From positions 23,864 through 87,863 of the forward strand of contig JAISWO010000036.1 of NCBI GenBank assembly GCA_031271045.1: DNA of 64,000 bases, written 5' to 3'. Below, one piece after another: positions 61,131-64,000 of the stretch. A program made the position numbers and the translations under genes. Every line of letters begins with the position of its first letter. Positions within the stretch are counted from its first letter, which is position 1. The notes below the pieces were generated by a model that was not told the DNA's origin, ran no database searches, and was given only the letters and a program-made list of their open reading frames with translations. The stretch is from Tannerellaceae bacterium (GTDB lineage Bacteria; Bacteroidota; Bacteroidia; Bacteroidales; Tannerellaceae).

Positions 61131-61643
61131 ATGCGAGAAATAAGATATATCGGCGTTATTTGTTTTCTGACACTCTGTTGCCTGGGCTGCAAAATATCCT
61201 ATAGCTTCAGCGGCTCTTCCATAGACTATACGGTGACAAAAACAATTTCCATCAGCGACTTCCCCAATCAGGCCCTGTCGGTTTATCCACCCTTGTCGCA
61301 AAACTTTACCGAAGGATTAAAAGATCATTACATCCGTCGCACCAAACTTCAATTGGTCACCGGCAGTGGCGACCTCGATCTGGAAGGTGAAATAACAGGC
61401 TACGACTTGGCGCCTATGGCCATCCGGGAAGACAACTACTCCTCTATGACCAAACTCACGATGACAGTTCGCGTACGTTTTGCCAACCGATCCAATCCTG
61501 AAAAAGACTTTGAACAATCCTTCTCCGCCTACCGCGAGTTTGACAGCAACAGAATGTTGCAGGATGTACAAGACGAATTGAACGATGAATTAATAAAAGA
61601 AATCGTGGATCAAATCTATAATTCGACGGTTGCCGACTGGTAA
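61131..61643 (+). CDS. lptE: LptE-family lipoprotein (Bacteroidetes type)
   Basis: A protein of 170 residues. A lipoprotein signal with lipobox LCCLGC (Cys22-ish) is followed by KISYSFSGSSIDYTVTKTISIS and an alternating beta/alpha fold. The family is the Bacteroidetes counterpart of LptE, the plug of the LptD LPS translocon. It starts 1 nt after the activator stop, so it is in the same operon. Confidence 0.83.
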   Translation: MREIRYIGVICFLTLCCLGCKISYSFSGSSIDYTVTKTISISDFPNQALSVYPPLSQNFTEGLKDHYIRRTKLQLVTGSGDLDLEGEITGYDLAPMAIREDNYSSMTKLTMTVRVRFANRSNPEKDFEQSFSAYREFDSNRMLQDVQDELNDELIKEIVDQIYNSTVADW

Positions 61644-61644
61644 A

Positions 61645-62385
61645 ATGGAAGCTAACAAACTATATCGTTTAATGGAAGATATTTCGCTGCTGAACAACGA
61701 AACACTTCCCGAACTGAAACAGGTAGTAGACGATTATCCTTATTTCCATACAGCAAGGATGCTTTACCTGAAAAACTTAGCCATACTAAACGATGTGCGC
61801 TTCGGCGTCGAATTAAAGAAAACCGCCATTTATATTCCCGACCGGCGGATGCTGTACATGCTTATCGAAGAAGTACGGCTTATCATGGGAGAGCCTGGGC
61901 ACGCACAGTTGCCGGAAACAGGCGACCCCTTTGAGCTGATTGATCAGTTCCTGAATAAACTTGGAGACGAGCCGGATCCCGGCATTGTGTTTCGTCAACC
62001 CATTTCGAGCGACTATACCCCGTTTCTCACAGGCGATGGAGAGGCCAGTGTGGACGCACCTCCACTTAAACATGAAGAACTCATCAATGACTTTCTGGAT
62101 GAAGAACAACAAAGTCAAAGATTTCGCCGGATGAAAGCAGACGACACCGAATACGAAACGCCGGAGTCTATCGAACAACTACAAAACAAAAGCGGTTTAC
62201 AATCCTTGAACGATTCTTATTTCACCGAAACGTTAGCCAGGATTTTCATCAAACAGAAACGATACGATAAAGCATTGCAAATAATTAAAAACTTAAGCTT
62301 GAATTATCCGGAAAAAAATATTTACTTTGCAGACCAAATCAGGTTTTTAGAGAAATTGATTATTAACATTAAAAAATATAGTTGA
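61645..62385 (+). CDS. Bacteroidetes-conserved hypothetical protein between lptE and secG
   Basis: A protein of 246 residues starting at ATG 61645 (MEANKLYRLMEDISLLN), 1 nt after lptE; an upstream ATG at 61630 lies within lptE. It is soluble, with a helical N-terminal part (ELKQVVDDYPYFHTARMLYLKNL), an acidic linker and a C-terminal TPR-like segment (FTETLARIFIKQKRYDKALQIIKNLSLNYPEKN). I know this gene order from the phylum but not its function. Confidence 0.75.
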   Translation: MEANKLYRLMEDISLLNNETLPELKQVVDDYPYFHTARMLYLKNLAILNDVRFGVELKKTAIYIPDRRMLYMLIEEVRLIMGEPGHAQLPETGDPFELIDQFLNKLGDEPDPGIVFRQPISSDYTPFLTGDGEASVDAPPLKHEELINDFLDEEQQSQRFRRMKADDTEYETPESIEQLQNKSGLQSLNDSYFTETLARIFIKQKRYDKALQIIKNLSLNYPEKNIYFADQIRFLEKLIINIKKYS

Positions 62386-62386
62386 C

Positions 62387-62740
62387 ATGTATGTAGTTAT
62401 TTCAGTATTCATTCTGATCGCAGCCATATTCTTGATCTTGATTGTATTGATTCAAAATTCAAAAGGGGGAGGGTTGGCATCCGGTTTTTCGTCTTCCAAC
62501 CAAATCATGGGTGTCCGTAAAACAACGGACTTTCTGGAAAAAGCAACCTGGATTCTGGCAGGGGCGGTTATTGTCTTGAGTGTTCTGAGTTCGGCCTTCC
62601 TGCCCAGAAACGAACAGACCCGTCAGTCCGAAATCAGACAACAGGTAAACGAAGCTCCCATGATTGACCCGAATACGATCGCTCCCGATTTCGGCACGGC
62701 GCAACAGCCCGTCGTTCCGGATGAAACACCGGGCGAATAA
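62387..62740 (+). CDS. secG: Preprotein translocase subunit SecG
   Basis: A protein of 117 residues with two membrane helices: VVISVFILIAAIFLILIVLIQ, then the conserved loop SKGGGLASGFSSSNQIMGVRKT, then TWILAGAVIVLSVLSS. A Pro/Gln/Glu-rich tail follows. It is the auxiliary subunit of SecYEG. It starts 1 nt after the preceding stop and ends the operon before a strong terminator. Confidence 0.92.
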   Translation: MYVVISVFILIAAIFLILIVLIQNSKGGGLASGFSSSNQIMGVRKTTDFLEKATWILAGAVIVLSVLSSAFLPRNEQTRQSEIRQQVNEAPMIDPNTIAPDFGTAQQPVVPDETPGE

Positions 62741-62770
62741 AGCCGGGTAATAAGATACGCTGAAGTCCAA

Positions 62771-62824
62771 AAGTCCCTGAAATCCCTCATCAAACAATGA
62801 TGGGGGATTTCAGGGACTTTTTTT
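62771..62824 (+). terminator. Strong rho-independent terminator after secG
   Basis: A long stem of about 21 bp (62771-62792 with 62798-62818; AGTCCCTGAAATCCC pairs with GGGATTTCAGGGACT) and seven T (62818-62824). Confidence 0.93.
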
Positions 62825-62853
62825 GCTGAGAAACGATGAACAACCTGTTCGGG

Positions 62854-63444
62854 TTAAAAAATAAATGGTATCAGCCGTTTGGTGCGTTTCATGTAGGCAC
62901 GGTACCGGTCGCCGAAACGTTCTGTCATCAGACGTTCTTCGTCGGGAATACGGAAGGTGAGCATAATTGCCAGTCCAGCCGAAATAGTCAGGGCGTAAAA
63001 CCAGTTGGCGGTGATAAGTGCAAACGAAACCATCCACAGTATCATGTCGGAATACATCGGATGACGTACGTAACGATAGGGGCCGCCGATAATCAGTGTA
63101 TGTTCGCGGCGGATTTCGAGTATAGGGCTCCAGTTGTCGCCCAGCGTCCGGTGTATGCGGTAGAACCACCACATACTGTAAGCGCCGATGACAAAGCCTG
63201 CCATGCGCACGACGTCGGGCAATGCAAACTGTCCGAACGATAGCCAGCCGGTGAAAAGCCACATCATGCCCGGAACCACAAGGGCAAAAAACATGAGCTG
63301 CGTCATTCGTTTTTCGCGCTTCGGCGCAATTTCTGCTTCTGTTACCGGATGAGAGGTCTTGTAACGACGTTGGTAATGCAGGCGGATGAAATTCATGGCT
63401 ATCACCAGCGCGCCCAAAAGAATTTTGTATGTGAGTTCATTCAT
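62854..63444 (-). CDS. Isoprenylcysteine carboxyl methyltransferase (ICMT) family membrane protein
   Basis: A protein of 196 residues with about five membrane helices. The ICMT/PEMT motif GGPYRYVRHPMYSD and the C-terminal RIPDEERLMTERFGDRYRAYMKRT are complete. The SAM-dependent methylation substrate in bacteria is unknown. It overlaps the DUF4405 gene start by 8 nt, indicating one operon. Confidence 0.85.
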   Translation of the reverse strand: MNELTYKILLGALVIAMNFIRLHYQRRYKTSHPVTEAEIAPKREKRMTQLMFFALVVPGMMWLFTGWLSFGQFALPDVVRMAGFVIGAYSMWWFYRIHRTLGDNWSPILEIRREHTLIIGGPYRYVRHPMYSDMILWMVSFALITANWFYALTISAGLAIMLTFRIPDEERLMTERFGDRYRAYMKRTKRLIPFIF

Positions 63445-63670
63445 TTTCTTGTCTTTTTTTAATTATGTATTGTTTGAATGTTTTCCAGTTAAAAACGATG
63501 TGAAATATTCCGGCGATTATAAATATTTCGCCGGACAACCCGTGTAGAGTTACCCAAAAAATGTCCCGTCCGGATACCTGTATCATTTTCCCTGAAACAG
63601 GCATGAAGATAAACGTGATAAACAATATTACCGACGTTACGGCACGTTTGTTGAATTTTATTTTCGACAT
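63437..63670 (-). CDS. DUF4405-like small membrane protein
   Basis: A protein of 77 residues with two membrane helices: VTSVILFITFIFMPVSG and LHGLSGEIFIIAGIFHIVFNW, with the conserved His residues of the DUF4405 type (LHGLSG, GIFHIVFNWK) that suggest haem binding in related proteins. Function unknown. It overlaps the ICMT-like gene. Confidence 0.72.
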   Translation of the reverse strand: MSKIKFNKRAVTSVILFITFIFMPVSGKMIQVSGRDIFWVTLHGLSGEIFIIAGIFHIVFNWKTFKQYIIKKRQENE

Positions 63671-63697
63671 ATTTTTACAAATCTTTTATCATATTTG

Positions 63698-64000
63698 TTA
63701 CATTTGCTTTGCTATTTTTTTTGTTTCCTTCCCAGTAAATTCTTCAACTGTCATCTTATACACAACTGTACGCTTTAATGCTTCTTCCGAAAAATCATAA
63801 ATCATTTCTTTTCCGGTTTGGTGTTTTATTATTCTGTTCAGTCCATTTATCTTTTCATCGGTTGATTCTATGATAGTTATCCGCCCAAATCCGATAATAC
63901 TTTTAAACGTAAAACTGTGCGAACAGGGTTTTGCGCTTTCAATTAACTTGTGATCACAATCTATTTCAAAGCAAGCGTTATTGTTTTCTTTTATAATATC
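63698..64000 (-). CDS. Nim/pyridoxamine 5'-phosphate oxidase-like flavoprotein, C-terminal part
   Basis: Open from the window edge to TAA (63700-63698), 100 residues. The sequence ACFEIDCDHKLIESAKPCSHSF, followed by KSIIGFGRITIIESTDEK and KMTVEEFTGKE, matches the PPOX-type putative flavin-binding family that includes the 5-nitroimidazole reductases (Nim). The N-terminal half, with the FMN site, is missing. It is the upstream gene of the DUF4405-ICMT set. Whether it acts on nitroimidazoles cannot be told. Confidence 0.8.
   Translation of the reverse strand, partial: DIIKENNNACFEIDCDHKLIESAKPCSHSFTFKSIIGFGRITIIESTDEKINGLNRIIKHQTGKEMIYDFSEEALKRTVVYKMTVEEFTGKETKKIAKQM

Overview
The window looks like a chromosomal segment from a member of the Bacteroidales (Bacteroidetes), possibly the Tannerellaceae/Porphyromonadaceae side. 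The evidence is the gene families (DUF4290 protein, Bacteroidetes LptE, ApgM-like enzyme between the threonine genes, YfhO, HYC_CC_PP protein), the -7 boxes of the form TAnnTTTG upstream of several genes, and weak Shine-Dalgarno sites. No rRNA, tRNA, integrase, IS element with recognisable ends or CRISPR-Cas locus was seen.

Layout. (1) 1-17655: a surface-glycan locus, all on the + strand. It holds a polyprenyl-phosphate glycosyltransferase tail, a GT-C membrane transferase, a Wzx-type flippase, many GT2/GT4 glycosyltransferases, an FkbM methyltransferase, a frameshifted sugar-nucleotide epimerase and a YfhO protein. Inside it sits a RAYT-like (IS200-type) transposase gene swollen by in-frame 18-nt repeats and two large REP-like palindromes, plus a 21-nt palindromic tandem array. 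(2) 17666-20505: a secreted GH2 glycosidase and a TPR protein. (3) 20888-28451: threonine synthesis (thrA, an ApgM-like proposed homoserine kinase, thrC), with an unrelated IgGFc-binding-like secreted protein gene between thrA and the kinase gene. (4) 28467-36419: sugar isomerase-like protein, purN, acpP-fabF-rnc, a LytTR regulator, a nucleotide kinase/ParB fusion, a secreted C1 peptidase and an MBL hydrolase. (5) 36478-42396: an envelope cluster, DUF4290-murA-rimM-M23 peptidase-dxr-rseP. (6) 42459-47481: a 41-nt tandem array, a TPR protein, gyrA and a small secreted protein with a long leader. (7) 48023-55929, - strand: a Cus-type copper/silver efflux locus (HYC_CC_PP protein, CusA, TolC, CusB fused to an HMA domain, free HMA protein). 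(8) 56140-62740: a secreted protein, then a four-gene lipid-headgroup-like module (cytidylyltransferase, SDR, CDP-alcohol phosphatidyltransferase, acyltransferase), a sigma-54 activator, lptE, a Bacteroidetes-specific protein and secG. (9) 62854-64000, - strand: an ICMT-like methyltransferase, a DUF4405 protein and a truncated Nim/PPOX-like flavoprotein.

The most unusual signal is the recurrence of short tandem arrays centred on palindromes. There is an 18-nt type inside the RAYT gene, a 21-nt type at 7.2 kb, one 23-nt type at both 33.2 kb and 50.0 kb, and a 41-nt type at 42.5 kb. In the 21- and 23-nt arrays the palindrome arms differ between units in a compensated way, which points to selection on, or copying of, hairpin-forming units. 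Copper handling, glycan assembly and envelope maintenance are otherwise conventional for the phylum. All functions are inferred from sequence motifs read by eye; no database search was made.
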